From an uncultured Rhodospirillales bacterium (lineage in GTDB: Bacteria; Pseudomonadota; Alphaproteobacteria; Reyranellales; Reyranellaceae): a stretch of 64,000 nucleotides of DNA. This document shows positions 34,990 to 44,258 of this stretch, piece after piece. Positions within the stretch are counted from its first letter, which is position 1; every line of letters begins with the position of its first letter. The translations under genes and the position numbers were made by a program. The stretch lies in contig CADECW010000002.1 of NCBI GenBank assembly GCA_902825855.1, positions 1-64,000 on the forward strand. The letters run 5' to 3'. The notes below the pieces were generated by a model. The model saw nothing but the letters and a program-made list of their open reading frames with translations. It ran no database searches and had not been told where the DNA came from.

Positions 34990-35799
34990 CTATCCTTGTT
35001 CCTTCGCCCACGGAGGCAGGGTCTTGGCCATGAAATGCCGGATGCCTTCCGCTGCCTGCGGCCGGCGCAACAGCTCGACCAGGCCCTCGGCGGCGCGATC
35101 GAGCACGGCGCGATCATCGCTCGTGGCGCAGCCCAGCACCAGACGCTTGACGGTGGCGACGGCTTGCGGCTCCAGCCGCAGAACGTCGTCGAGCACGGCT
35201 TTCAGGGTGCGGTTGATCTCGGCCGTATTGGCGCAGATATGACGGCCGATCCCCAGACGATGCGCCTCTCTCGCATCGATCACCCGACCGGTGACCGCGA
35301 GGTCACGCGCCGGCCCCTCGCCGACGCGCCGGACCACGAAAGGAATGATCTGCGAGGGGATGAACCCCACCTTGGGTTCGGGCATGCCGAAGGCGGCGCT
35401 CTCATGCAGGATCACGACATCCGAGCAACAGGCGATGCCGAAGCCGCCTCCGACTGCGGAGCCTTCGACGACCGAGATGGTGACCTGGGGCAACTCGTTC
35501 AGGGCGAGCAAGGCGTCGCCGAATTGGCGATAGGCCGCGACCAGCGGGTCGGCGGCGCCGTCGGCGGGCTTCGGCGGAATGGCAGCCATGGCATTGAGAT
35601 CGCCGCCGGCGCTGAAATGTCCGCCGGCGCCACGGATCACCAGCGCTCGACAACGATGGTCCTGGCGCAATCTGACGAACGCGTCCTCGAGCTCCAGCAT
35701 CATGGCATGAGTGAGCGCGTTGCGCCGCTCCGGCCGCTTCAGCATCAGCCGCGCGACGGCGCCGTCGCTTTCGAGCGTGATGTTGGCGTAGTCGGTCAT
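34990..35799 (-). CDS. Enoyl-CoA hydratase/isomerase family protein
   Basis: The 269-residue crotonase-fold protein has oxyanion segments GGHFSAGGDLNAM and GSAVGGGFGIACCSD; the usual catalytic Glu region reads FGMPEPKVGFIPS. I use the ATG at 35799 because the longer frame adds 49 residues without family character and overlaps the divergent mepA start. It is followed directly by the TauD-type dioxygenase. Specificity is unknown. Confidence 0.87.
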   Translation of the reverse strand: MTDYANITLESDGAVARLMLKRPERRNALTHAMMLELEDAFVRLRQDHRCRALVIRGAGGHFSAGGDLNAMAAIPPKPADGAADPLVAAYRQFGDALLALNELPQVTISVVEGSAVGGGFGIACCSDVVILHESAAFGMPEPKVGFIPSQIIPFVVRRVGEGPARDLAVTGRVIDAREAHRLGIGRHICANTAEINRTLKAVLDDVLRLEPQAVATVKRLVLGCATSDDRAVLDRAAEGLVELLRRPQAAEGIRHFMAKTLPPWAKEQG

Positions 35800-35836
35800 G
35801 GGCAAAGTCTTAGCTGTCGGGTATCGTGCCAACAAG

Positions 35837-36667
35837 ATGACGCGTTTCGTGGTTTCGCTGATCGCGGCGATGCTCTCGACTTTCGCCGCGTCGGCGCAGG
35901 ACTGGGGCCAGGTTGCGACGCCGGCGCCGGGGCCTGCCCAATCCATCGGCTTCTACACCGCCGGCTGCCTGCAGGGCGCACAGGCACTGCCCCTCGACGG
36001 GCCGGGGTACGAGGCGATCCGCATCAGCCGCAATCGCTATTGGGGCCAGCCGGTGACGCTCGACTTCATCAAGCGCTTCAGCGAGCAAGTGCGCGCTGCA
36101 GGCCAGGCGCCGATCTACATCGGAGACATCGGCCAACCGCGCGGCGGGCCCGCTCCCAGCGGCCATGCAAGCCATCAGACCGGGCTCGATGTCGACATCT
36201 GGTTCGAGCGCCAGCCCGGCGCACGCCGCGCGCCGGCCGACCGCGAGAACCCGCGCCTGCGCTCGCTGGTCCGCGCCGCCGACGACGGCATCGACGACAC
36301 GGTCTTCACCGATCAGCACGTAACGTTGCTGCGGCTCGCCGCCACCTCGCCCGGCGTCGATCGGATCTTCGCGAACAAATGGATCAAGCAGCGCCTCTGT
36401 CAGGGCGTCACCGGCAACCGTGGCTGGCTGAACAAGATCGTCGTCTGGGCGGGTCATGACGAGCATTTCCATGTCCGCATGTACTGCCCGCCCGGCAACC
36501 TGCAGTGCCAGGCTCAGGCCGGCTACTACGGAGACGAGGGCTGCGGCGAGCAGCTCGATATCTGGTTCACCAATCCGCCCGTGCGCCTGCCTCCTCCGGG
36601 GACAGTGCTGCCGCCGTACCGTCCCAAGCTGCCGGCGACGTGCCAGGCAGTGCTGAAGGCTCCCTGA
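35837..36667 (+). CDS. mepA: Penicillin-insensitive murein endopeptidase
   Basis: The 276-residue periplasmic M74 peptidase cuts D-Ala-meso-DAP cross-links in peptidoglycan. It has a signal peptide (RFVVSLIAAMLSTFAASAQ), the zinc-site segment GHASHQTGLDVDIW, and the second HxH in AGHDEHFHVRMYCP. Paired cysteines (CLQG, CPPG, CQAQ) fit disulfides known in MepA. The start at 35837 precedes a clean signal peptide. It stands alone, divergent from the hydratase gene. Confidence 0.92.
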   Translation: MTRFVVSLIAAMLSTFAASAQDWGQVATPAPGPAQSIGFYTAGCLQGAQALPLDGPGYEAIRISRNRYWGQPVTLDFIKRFSEQVRAAGQAPIYIGDIGQPRGGPAPSGHASHQTGLDVDIWFERQPGARRAPADRENPRLRSLVRAADDGIDDTVFTDQHVTLLRLAATSPGVDRIFANKWIKQRLCQGVTGNRGWLNKIVVWAGHDEHFHVRMYCPPGNLQCQAQAGYYGDEGCGEQLDIWFTNPPVRLPPPGTVLPPYRPKLPATCQAVLKAP

Positions 36668-36702
36668 CAGCGGAGCGTGCTTCGCCGCCGAGCCAGTCTA
36701 AC

Positions 36703-37437
36703 TCAGACGTCCACATCGACAATCACCGGCACATGGTCGCTCAGCCCCGCGCCACACCAGGTTTCGAAGGCACCGACGCTGAGATGGGTCACTTTGCCGA
36801 TCCAGGCGTTGGGCAAGAAGACGTAGTCGATGTGATAGGTCGGACCGTCCTTGGTGCGATCGCGCCAGTAGAGGGTAGGCTCGCTCTCCCGGCCGTGCGC
36901 CTCGCCGCGAATCGCGTGATAGGCGCTGACCAGGCCGAAACTCTCCTCGAGGATGCGGACCTTGGTCGAATGGTTGATTCGCCAGCCGGGCTTGTCCCAG
37001 ATCGTATTGCTGTTGAGGTCGCCCGCGATCACCGCAGGCCGCTCGACCAGGAAGCTCCTATAGCGCGAGAGTCCACGCCGCAGCGGGCCGAGCTGGTGCT
37101 TGCGGATCGCGCCGGCGCTGGCGTTCTGCGCCCAGACGGCCAACAGGTTGCACGGCGTCGGCCCATCGACATGGACCGGCGCGACGTAGCGGAGCGACGG
37201 ATGATAGGAGGGCGCGAGCCGCACCGCATAGCCACCGAAGGCGAATACGGCCAATCCCTTGTGCGGATTGCGGCCGATCCATACGGGCTCGCCCTGGATC
37301 CACAACGACCTCGAGCGCAGACGCAGACGGCTCGGCTCGGCGCATTCGCTGACGATGGCGATGTCGGGCTCGAGGGCCAGCAGCGCATCGATCTTGCGAT
37401 CGAGTGCCATGTTGCAGTTCCAGGTGACGACCCGCAT
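36703..37437 (-). CDS. Endonuclease/exonuclease/phosphatase (EEP) family protein
   Basis: The 244-residue EEP-fold protein opens MRVVTWNCNMAL (catalytic Asn), has the later VIAGDLNSN metal and catalytic segment, and ends with LSDHVPVIVDVDV (catalytic Asp-His). Members cleave phosphodiesters in DNA, phospholipids or inositol phosphates. It begins 9 nt after the ABC-2 permease, so it belongs to the exporter operon, though the functional link is not evident. Confidence 0.88.
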   Translation of the reverse strand: MRVVTWNCNMALDRKIDALLALEPDIAIVSECAEPSRLRLRSRSLWIQGEPVWIGRNPHKGLAVFAFGGYAVRLAPSYHPSLRYVAPVHVDGPTPCNLLAVWAQNASAGAIRKHQLGPLRRGLSRYRSFLVERPAVIAGDLNSNTIWDKPGWRINHSTKVRILEESFGLVSAYHAIRGEAHGRESEPTLYWRDRTKDGPTYHIDYVFLPNAWIGKVTHLSVGAFETWCGAGLSDHVPVIVDVDV

Positions 37438-37446
37438 GAGCGGACC

Positions 37447-38244
37447 TCATTCCCCCTGGCCGAGCAGGGAACCGGCACGGCGCGAGAGGCGGAAGAACCA
37501 CTGGAAGATCTGAAAGCCCACGATCAGGTAGATCACGGACAGGCCGAAGGCGAGGCCGAGCATGTCCCAATGCACCGTCTTCTCGGCCAGGATGGCCCGC
37601 ATGCCCTCGAAGACATAGGCGGGCGGCAAGGCGTAAGAAATCACCTGCATCCAGTGCGGCAGCACCGAAATCGGGTAGTAGACGCCGCTCACCGGCAGCA
37701 GGATGAACACGGCGGACCAGGCGAAGCTCTCCGCGCTCTGGCCGACGCGCATGATCATGCCGGACATGGCGAGCCCGATCGACCAGGAGAACATCTGCAG
37801 GATGGCGAAGAAAGCTATCAACGGCAGGCCAAGCGAGTAGATCGCGTAGCCGAAGAATGCCCAGGCCAGCAGCGACACCGGAACCAGCCCGAGCAACGTC
37901 CGCAGCAGCGCCACGATGATGATGCCGGTTGCCATCTCCCAGGATCGGATCGGGCTCACGAACAGATGGCCGAGATTGCGCGACCACATCTCCTCGAGGA
38001 AGGCGATCGACAGCGAGAGGTTGCCGCGCACCACGACCTCCCACAGAAGCAGTCCCGACAGCAGCACGCCCGCCGCCTGCGCGACGAACGAGGCCTGTGG
38101 CAGCAGGTACTGAGTCATGAAGCCCCACATGACCATCTGCACGGCCGGCCAGTAGATTGAATCGACCAGTCGCATCACCGAGTTGCGCCAGATGTAGATG
38201 TGGCGCATCACCAGCGCCCAGATGCGCTGGGCCGATCCGCTCAA
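37447..38244 (-). CDS. ABC-2 type transporter permease
   Basis: The 265-residue permease has about six hydrophobic segments and the ABC-2 signature region (ISVLPHWMQVISYALPPAYVFE). The first codon is a TTG that overlaps the ATPase stop (TTGA); an internal ATG 12 codons later is an alternative. With the preceding ATPase it forms an exporter, possibly for a polysaccharide, lipid or drug. Confidence 0.86.
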   Translation of the reverse strand: MSGSAQRIWALVMRHIYIWRNSVMRLVDSIYWPAVQMVMWGFMTQYLLPQASFVAQAAGVLLSGLLLWEVVVRGNLSLSIAFLEEMWSRNLGHLFVSPIRSWEMATGIIIVALLRTLLGLVPVSLLAWAFFGYAIYSLGLPLIAFFAILQMFSWSIGLAMSGMIMRVGQSAESFAWSAVFILLPVSGVYYPISVLPHWMQVISYALPPAYVFEGMRAILAEKTVHWDMLGLAFGLSVIYLIVGFQIFQWFFRLSRRAGSLLGQGE

Positions 38245-39014
38245 GATGCCGCCTCCTTGCGGGTCAGGGCATCGAGGCCGCGGCCGCGCCCGCGCGCCAT
38301 GTCGAGAAACACCTCCTCCATGTCCTCGCGGCCGAAGCGACCTATGAGCTCGCGCGGGCTGCCGCGGTCGTAGACGCGGCCGGCCTGCAGCAGGACGACG
38401 TCGTCACACAGCCGCTCGACCTCGCCCATGTTGTGCGAGGCCAGCAGGATCGTGGCATGGGTCTCGCGCTGGTAGTCCTTGAGGTAGGTGCGGACCCACT
38501 CCGCGGTGTCGGGATCGAGCGAGGCCGTGGGCTCGTCGAGCAGCAGTACATCCGGCTTGTTTATGAGCGCCTTGGCCAGCGCCACGCGCGTCTTCTGGCC
38601 GGCCGAAAGCTTGCCCGACTGGCGGTCGAGAAAGGGTGCCACCTGCATGTGCTCGGCGATCTCCTCGATGCGCTTGGCGAGGTGCCGCACACCGTAGAGG
38701 CGCCCGTAGAACATCAGGTTCTGCCGCACCGTCAACCGATGCGGCAGGTCGACATAGGGCGACGAGAAATTCATGCGCGGCAGCGCCGCGTAGCGGCGCT
38801 TCTTCATGTCGATGCCCAGTACAAAGATATCGCCCGCCGTCGGCTCGAGCAGGCCGAGCAGCATGGCGATGGTCGTGGTTTTGCCCGCGCCGTTGCCGCC
38901 CAGCAACCCCAGCACCGCGCCGCGCGGCACGGCGAAAGTCAGATCGTCGACAGCGACGATCTCGCCGTACACCTTGCGCAAATGTCGGACGTCGATGGAG
39001 GGGGCAGCGTCCAC
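38241..39014 (-). CDS. ABC-2 type transporter ATP-binding protein
   Basis: The 257-residue ATPase shows Walker A GGNGAGKTTT (near residues 38-47), signature LSAGQKTR, Walker B VLLLDEPTASLDPDT and switch His in LASHNMGEVERLCDD. It starts at a GTG. It pairs with the overlapping permease gene and is followed by the EEP gene. Similarity to multidrug and Nod-factor (NodI-like) exporters is general only. Confidence 0.9.
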   Translation of the reverse strand: MDAAPSIDVRHLRKVYGEIVAVDDLTFAVPRGAVLGLLGGNGAGKTTTIAMLLGLLEPTAGDIFVLGIDMKKRRYAALPRMNFSSPYVDLPHRLTVRQNLMFYGRLYGVRHLAKRIEEIAEHMQVAPFLDRQSGKLSAGQKTRVALAKALINKPDVLLLDEPTASLDPDTAEWVRTYLKDYQRETHATILLASHNMGEVERLCDDVVLLQAGRVYDRGSPRELIGRFGREDMEEVFLDMARGRGRGLDALTRKEAAS

Positions 39015-39031
39015 GGTTCATCCTTGGGAGC

Positions 39032-39048
39032 GCGGGCCTCCGGCCCGC
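39032..39048. repeat. Perfect GC-rich palindrome, REP-like hairpin
   Basis: GCGGGCC (39032-39038) and GGCCCGC (39042-39048) are exact complements around TCC, with flanking GGGA and TCCC extending the symmetry. It lies between the aminotransferase end and the ABC ATPase start. No T-run follows on the minus strand. Palindromes of this form are common dispersed extragenic repeats in GC-rich proteobacteria. Confidence 0.45.
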
Positions 39049-39060
39049 TCGTTCCCGAGA

Positions 39061-40257
39061 CTACAATGCTTTGATCGCCGCTTCGATGCGGTCGACGCCC
39101 TTGCTCAGCCGCTCTGTGCCGGACGCAAAGCACAGCCGCACATTGCCCTGCCCGCCCGGGCCGAATGCCTCGCCCGGCGCCAGGCCGACCTTGTATTCCG
39201 TCGCCAGCTTCTTGCAGAAGGCCATGGTGTCGGTGACGCCATCGACCGAAAAGAAGTTGTAGAAGGCCGCTTCAGGCCGCGCGATCTTCACCCGCGGCTG
39301 GGCCGACAGGCGCTGGAACACCAGTTCGCCGCCGGAACGGCACCGTTCGACCATCTCGGCCACGAAGTCGTCGCCCTTCTCCAGCGCCGCGATCGCGCCT
39401 CGCTGCAGGAAATGCGGCACGCCCGAGGTGTTGATCTGCACCAGCTTGGCGAACTGCTCGCCCAGCGCCGCCGGATGGGTCAGCCAGCCGACGCGCCAGC
39501 CCGTCATCGCCCACGGCTTTGAGAAGGAGTTGAGCACCAGCACCGGATCGTCGGGGCCTGCCAGTTCCAGAAACGAAGGCGCGATCGGCCGCGTGTAGAT
39601 CAACCGGGCATAGACCTCATCCGCCATGATCCAGACGCCGCGCTTGCGGGCAAAATCGAGCAATGCCTTCTGCTGGTCCGAGGTCATCGTCCAGCCCGTC
39701 GGATTGCCCGGTGAGTTCACAAAGACAGCGCGGGTATGTCCGTCGACAGCGTCGAACACCTTCTGGAGATCGAGCGACCAGCCGCCGTCGGGCTTGCGGT
39801 CCAGCGCGACGTACCTGGGCTCGCCGCGGACCAGCTTCGCGGCCGAGGTGATGTTCGGCCAGATCGGCGAAACAATCACGATGTTGTCACCAGGATCGAG
39901 CAAAAGCTGGCAGCTCAGCAGGATCGCCTGCATGCCGCCGGTCGTTACCGAGATGCGCTCGGCCGGACATTTGATACCGTAGAGCCGCTCAGTGTAGGCC
40001 GACAGCGCCGTGCGCAGCGCGGGGGTTCCCCGCTGCCACGTGTAAAAGGTCTCGCCGGCCTGCAGGCCCTTGGCCGCGGCGTCGCGCACGAAGTCTGGCG
40101 TTACGAGGTCACCCTCGCCGAACCACAACGGTACGACGTCGGGATCGCCGAATACGGTCATCGCCACTTCGGTGATCGGGGTATCGGAAAGCCCGGCAAT
40201 GGGGCCGCTCAATGAAGCGCCAAGGCCGGGAAGCTGCAAACGGGAACTGTCGGACAT
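39061..40257 (-). CDS. Pyridoxal phosphate-dependent class I/II aminotransferase
   Basis: The 398-residue fold-type I aminotransferase has the PLP Lys in VLNSFSKPWAMTGWRVGW (about residue 240), the family ligands NSPGNPTGW and MADEVYARL, and substrate-carboxylate Arg in NVRLCFA near the C-terminus. Aspartate/aromatic-type transaminase is likely. No pathway neighbours are evident; the ABC exporter operon lies downstream on the same strand after a palindrome. Confidence 0.9.
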   Translation of the reverse strand: MSDSSRLQLPGLGASLSGPIAGLSDTPITEVAMTVFGDPDVVPLWFGEGDLVTPDFVRDAAAKGLQAGETFYTWQRGTPALRTALSAYTERLYGIKCPAERISVTTGGMQAILLSCQLLLDPGDNIVIVSPIWPNITSAAKLVRGEPRYVALDRKPDGGWSLDLQKVFDAVDGHTRAVFVNSPGNPTGWTMTSDQQKALLDFARKRGVWIMADEVYARLIYTRPIAPSFLELAGPDDPVLVLNSFSKPWAMTGWRVGWLTHPAALGEQFAKLVQINTSGVPHFLQRGAIAALEKGDDFVAEMVERCRSGGELVFQRLSAQPRVKIARPEAAFYNFFSVDGVTDTMAFCKKLATEYKVGLAPGEAFGPGGQGNVRLCFASGTERLSKGVDRIEAAIKAL

Positions 40258-40377
40258 GGTCTTGGACGTAGCGCATCATCGCTTCTTTCGCCAGCCGGTT
40301 GCCTTCCGACTGATGTCGGCGACACGAAGCCTGACATATCGGCATCGAACAGGCAGAATATGATCCGGAGTCGACCG

Positions 40378-40665
40378 ATGAAGCATCTTGCTCTTGTCCT
40401 CGTCGTCATGCTCGCCGGTTGCTCGACCGTGCCTGCCAGGAACATCGATCGCGTCTACGCCGGCATGGATCGCACCCAAGTCCAGTCGATCATGGGAGCG
40501 CCCGACACGGTCTCCCATGCGCCGGGCAAGGAGTGTGCCTATTACTTCCTGCTGAAAGACTTCTGGAGCCGCGTGCCGTGGTCGGTCTCCGAGCGCTACT
40601 ACGTCTGCTATGACGAAGGCAAGGTCGCATCGTTCGGCAGAGTCGACGGCCCACCGTCTGGATGA
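40378..40665 (+). CDS. Small lipoprotein, BamE/SmpA-like
   Basis: The 95-residue protein has a lipoprotein signal with lipobox LAGC (MKHLALVLVVMLAGCSTVP). The mature part carries NIDRVYAGMDRTQVQSIMG followed by PD, resembling the first helix-strand of SmpA/OmlA (BamE) domains. It is shorter than true BamE and has no essential-gene context, so an accessory outer-membrane lipoprotein is the best call. An ATG six codons upstream is possible, but the lipobox position favours 40378. Confidence 0.7.
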   Translation: MKHLALVLVVMLAGCSTVPARNIDRVYAGMDRTQVQSIMGAPDTVSHAPGKECAYYFLLKDFWSRVPWSVSERYYVCYDEGKVASFGRVDGPPSG

Positions 40666-40707
40666 CAGCCTGCGGCACGCGCGATAGCTTGCATTCGGGG
40701 AGAGCTA

Positions 40708-41658
40708 ATGGAAGGCGACAAGCACGGACTGATGCTGCCGGTGTGGTTCGCCGAGCGCTATGACGGCACCTATCTCGACGGCCGGCGCCTCGATGAGCTG
40801 CAATTCCTGCAATGCAAGCTGATCCTGAAACCTGATCGCTTCACCTCGGCGCGCGTCTTCAAGGAATTCGCCCGCCTCGTCGATCGCGCCGCCGAGGCCA
40901 CCGGTGTCGCCTATCACCACACGCCGAAGCTCGACAAACGGCCCGAGGTGCGCGAGGTGCTGTTTCTGGATACCGGCGGTTTCCATCTCTACAACAACGC
41001 CTTCATCCTGCGCCGGCGTATCTCGTACGAGGACGGCTTTCCGGTCGGCGATCCCGAGATCGTATTCAAATATCGCAGCCCCGACATGATGATCGCCCAG
41101 TCGACCGACGTGCGGCCACGCATTTCGGGCGACTACAAGATCAAGTTCAAGATCGAGCTGTTGCCGCTCAAGGAGCGCATTGGTGGCGTGCGCCGACTGC
41201 TGGCGCACAATGTCGAGTTCGGCCTGAGCCAGGCCCCCGAGGCCGACCGGCTGGCCATGTCGTCGCTCGACAACATGAGCCTGCCCGAGCTGCAGCATCT
41301 CTTCCCGCCGCTCGAGGCGATCTCGTGCGATGGCCCATCCGACGTGGCGTTGGTCAACCAGTGCATCGTCGAGGAGCTGATGCAGGACATCTGCGAGCTC
41401 GATTTCGGCCATCGCACCCGCGCCACCGCCAATGTCGCTCTGTGGCGATCGCGCGGGGACCATCATGCTTTCGTGGGCGAGTTCGCCTATCAGCTGCGCT
41501 TCAACGGCCCCGCCGACATCAGCCCCAAGGCGCTGTCCGCCTGCGAACGCTTCTTCATCGAGCTGCAGCAGATCGCGAGCGACTGGTTGTCCCTCAGCGC
41601 CACCAAGACCGGCGCGGTCTATCGATTGAAGGGCAACCCACCACAGGCACACGAATGA
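40708..41658 (+). CDS. Unknown protein with CYTH/VTC-like features
   Basis: The 316-residue soluble protein has no confident family. The stretch VREVLFLDTGGFHLYNNAFI followed by LRRRISYEDG resembles the strand-turn-strand of CYTH/VTC tunnel domains (YxDT, then LR-R). FKYRSPDM and IKFKIELLPL could supply further basic and acidic tunnel residues. CYTH proteins act on triphosphates or polyphosphate. Its stop overlaps the chromate-transporter start (ATGA), so it is co-transcribed with that pair. The CYTH idea is inference from pattern only. Confidence 0.6.
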   Translation: MEGDKHGLMLPVWFAERYDGTYLDGRRLDELQFLQCKLILKPDRFTSARVFKEFARLVDRAAEATGVAYHHTPKLDKRPEVREVLFLDTGGFHLYNNAFILRRRISYEDGFPVGDPEIVFKYRSPDMMIAQSTDVRPRISGDYKIKFKIELLPLKERIGGVRRLLAHNVEFGLSQAPEADRLAMSSLDNMSLPELQHLFPPLEAISCDGPSDVALVNQCIVEELMQDICELDFGHRTRATANVALWRSRGDHHAFVGEFAYQLRFNGPADISPKALSACERFFIELQQIASDWLSLSATKTGAVYRLKGNPPQAHE

Positions 41659-42275
41659 ACGAGACCTCGTCACCGACCGCCGCCCCCGCCGGCGCCCCGC
41701 CTTCGCTGGGCAGGATTTTCTGGGTTTTCCTGGTCATGGGCGCCACCAGCCTAGGCGGCGGCGTCGTCGGCTACCTGCGCACCGGCCTGGTGACGCGCAA
41801 CAACTGGCTGGACGACATTACCTTCGTCGAGCTGCTCTCGATCAGCCAGACCCTGCCGGGGCTGAACGCCACCAACATGTCGATCCTGGTCGGCGATCGG
41901 CTGCGCGGCGCCTGGGGCGCGGTGCTCGCCACGATCGGCATGTGCCTGCCCGGCGCCACGCTGATGACGGCTGCCGCCTATGCCTACGGCATCGGCGGCG
42001 ACGATCCCTGGTCGAAGGCCTTCCTGCACGGCATCGCCGCCGGCGCGCTTGGGCTGATCCTGGTGGTGATGGTTCAGCTAGGCTCGCGGGTGCTGAAGGA
42101 AGTCGCCGACTACGTCATCGTCCTGGCGACGGCCGCCGCCGTCGCCTTCTTCCACGTGCAGGTGCCTTATGCGCTGATCGGGGCCGGCATCGTCGCCATC
42201 TGGTGGCACCGTCCGCGCGCCGGGAAGGTCCACAAGCCACACAATGCGCCGGTCGGCGAGAGGCATCACGAATGA
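41655..42275 (+). CDS. Chromate transporter, N-terminal-type half (short-chain ChrA)
   Basis: The 206-residue membrane protein has five to six hydrophobic segments and the CHR motif LGGGVVGYLR, followed by SISQTLPGLNATNMSILVG. Short-chain CHR proteins act as pairs; the partner is the next gene, overlapping by ATGA. They export chromate or transport related oxyanions. The start at 41655 overlaps the stop of the upstream CYTH-like gene. Confidence 0.87.
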   Translation: MNETSSPTAAPAGAPPSLGRIFWVFLVMGATSLGGGVVGYLRTGLVTRNNWLDDITFVELLSISQTLPGLNATNMSILVGDRLRGAWGAVLATIGMCLPGATLMTAAAYAYGIGGDDPWSKAFLHGIAAGALGLILVVMVQLGSRVLKEVADYVIVLATAAAVAFFHVQVPYALIGAGIVAIWWHRPRAGKVHKPHNAPVGERHHE

Positions 42276-42799
42276 ACAAGCTCGGCGATATCGCGAGTGT
42301 CTTCGCCTATCTCTCGCTGCTTACCGTCGGCGGCGGCATGGCGGCATTCCCGGAGCTCAAGACCCTCACGGTCGACACCTATCACTGGCTGACCTTCCCG
42401 GAGATGCTGCATTTCTACAGCTTGGGCCAGCTGGCGCCTGGGCCCAACATGATGATGGTGGTCTCGATTGGAGCAGTGGTTGCCGGACTGCCGGGTGCCG
42501 CGGTTGCGCTGATCGCATTCTTCCTGCCGACGGGCATCCTTACCTGGGCAATCGGCCGGATCTGGACGCGTCTCGCGACCTGGCGCTGGCGGCCGGCGAT
42601 CCAGACCGGCCTGGGCTCGGTCTCGGTGGGCTTGGTTCTGGCCGGCGCCATCATCATGGGGCGCGGCGCCGTCACCGGGGTGCTGTGGGGAGCGATCACG
42701 GTGGTCGCGTTCCTGCTGCTGCTGAAGACCAAGATCAATCCCGCCTATCCGATCGTGGCTGCGGGCCTGGTGGGCGTGCTCGCACACTCGCTCGGATAA
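42272..42799 (+). CDS. Chromate transporter, C-terminal-type half (short-chain ChrA)
   Basis: The 175-residue membrane protein matches the second CHR half, with LLTVGGGMAAFPEL and LGQLAPGPNMMMVVSIG, the conserved motifs of CHR domains. Its ATG overlaps the first-half stop. Together the two genes make a heteromeric transporter equivalent to one long-chain ChrA. Confidence 0.87.
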   Translation: MNKLGDIASVFAYLSLLTVGGGMAAFPELKTLTVDTYHWLTFPEMLHFYSLGQLAPGPNMMMVVSIGAVVAGLPGAAVALIAFFLPTGILTWAIGRIWTRLATWRWRPAIQTGLGSVSVGLVLAGAIIMGRGAVTGVLWGAITVVAFLLLLKTKINPAYPIVAAGLVGVLAHSLG

Positions 42800-42847
42800 G
42801 ACCGCTGGCCTCCAGCAGCCTGAGCGGACCAGAGGCCTGTGCTCCCG

Positions 42848-43405
42848 TTAGCGGTCCGCCACCTTCGGTGTCGGCTTTCCGGTGGGGCCGCACGACGCGC
42901 GGGGCACGCCGATCGCCGCAGTCTTGCCGGTGGTGGTGAGGCAGCCCCTGTTCCACTGCCCGGTCATGACCGTGTCTCCTATGCGCAAGGTGCCTCGGCC
43001 CTGCGGGACGTCGTTGGCGTAGCTGCCCTCGAAGCTCACCGAATCGTTCCACGTATAGTTGCCAGGCCCCTCGCGCTTGCCGTTCCGGTAGGTGCCGACG
43101 AAGCGGTCGATCGGCCGGCCATGCTCCGTCCACTGCGCCTCGCCGCGACCTTCCGGCAGGCCGGCCCGGCAAGCGCCCTTCCACACCACCTTGTCTTCGG
43201 GCTCGGGATGCCAGTCCCACATGCGACAGCCCTTGTCGGTGTCGAACAACCAGTCGCCGTTGTCGCAAGGGCCGTTCCAACTGATCTCCAGCGAATCGGG
43301 TTCGCCCGGCGGGCAATCCGACTTGACCGGCGTTAGCACCAATTGCTGCGTGAAAGCGGGACCGGCTACGAAGAGCAGTGAGCAGAAAATGGAAACCAGC
43401 CGCAT
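42848..43405 (-). CDS. Secreted MORN-repeat protein
   Basis: The 185-residue protein has a signal peptide (MRLVSIFCSLLFVAGPAFTQ) and about three MORN-like repeats (GLPEGRGEAQW, FVGTYRNGKREGPGNYTW, FEGSYANDVPQGRGTL). Several cysteines (CPPGE, PCDNG, GCRMW, GACRAG, GCLTT, SCGP) fit a disulfide-stabilised periplasmic protein. I start at 43405 because the signal peptide begins there; the frame stays open 49 codons further up. Function is unknown. Confidence 0.72.
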   Translation of the reverse strand: MRLVSIFCSLLFVAGPAFTQQLVLTPVKSDCPPGEPDSLEISWNGPCDNGDWLFDTDKGCRMWDWHPEPEDKVVWKGACRAGLPEGRGEAQWTEHGRPIDRFVGTYRNGKREGPGNYTWNDSVSFEGSYANDVPQGRGTLRIGDTVMTGQWNRGCLTTTGKTAAIGVPRASCGPTGKPTPKVADR

Positions 43406-43566
43406 TGGGCCCCCGACGACCACCCCCTGGTCGCATGAAATAAACGCGTTCGTTCGTTTCGTGGTTGCTGAAGACACCCCAAAATAGCGCCGACGCCACG
43501 TCTCAATAGCGACATTCATGCGGCGGGCGAATCGGTCCACAGGTGCAGTCATGGTAGGCTTTAGGT

Positions 43567-44139
43567 ATGAGCCTCCTGATCCTTGGTCTAGTCCTCTTCC
43601 TCGGAATTCATATCCTCACGACCTTGCGGGAGCCACGTGCCGCCCTAATCGGTCGTGTCGGAGAAGGACCCTACAAGGGGCTGTATTCGCTCGTCGCGGC
43701 GATCGGTCTCGTCCTGATCGTCTGGGGCTTTGGCCGCTATCGCAGCGAAGGCTACGTCCAGGTCTGGAATCCACCCTTCGCCATTTTCCATCCCATCGCA
43801 CTGGTTTTGCTGTGGTTCGCGCTGGTGGCGCTCGCCGCAACTTATGCGCCCCCCGGCCGCATCAAGTCGATCCTGCGCCATCCCATGCTGGCTGCGGTCA
43901 AGGCTTGGGCACTTGCCCATCTTCTTGTGAATGGCGATCTCGGTTCGCTCCTGCTGTTCGGCAGTCTGCTCATGTGGGCGGTCTACGATCGCATCGCCGT
44001 CAAGCGCCGTGGCGATCGAGGTGCCCCCGGCGTTGAATCTTTCGGTCGCAATGATGTGATCGTCATCGTGATCGGCACAATCGGGTACGTTGCCATTCTC
44101 TGGCTTCACGATTCGATCATCGGCGTCGCTGCCATCTGA
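43567..44139 (+). CDS. NnrU family membrane protein
   Basis: The 190-residue membrane protein has about five hydrophobic segments and the NnrU pattern (LILGLVLFLGIHILTTLREP, then WARHLVxNGD-like AWALAHLLVNGDLGSLLLFG). NnrU was named for a gene linked to nitric oxide and nitrite metabolism in Rhodobacter, but its activity is unclear and homologues are widespread. No denitrification genes lie nearby. Confidence 0.85.
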   Translation: MSLLILGLVLFLGIHILTTLREPRAALIGRVGEGPYKGLYSLVAAIGLVLIVWGFGRYRSEGYVQVWNPPFAIFHPIALVLLWFALVALAATYAPPGRIKSILRHPMLAAVKAWALAHLLVNGDLGSLLLFGSLLMWAVYDRIAVKRRGDRGAPGVESFGRNDVIVIVIGTIGYVAILWLHDSIIGVAAI

Positions 44140-44258
44140 CGCTTCCTGACAGCAACCTGACAAGCCGCACGCGCGCTGCTTCATTGCATCACGATGTCGC
44201 CCCGATTCATGGTCACGCTCCCGCGCGTTCATCAGCCTGAGTAAAGGAGCAAGCATCA

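Noticed and set aside
34145..35799. Taurine (tauABCD) operon
   Set aside because: The dioxygenase is coupled to an enoyl-CoA hydratase rather than to a taurine importer, so the taurine assignment is not supported.
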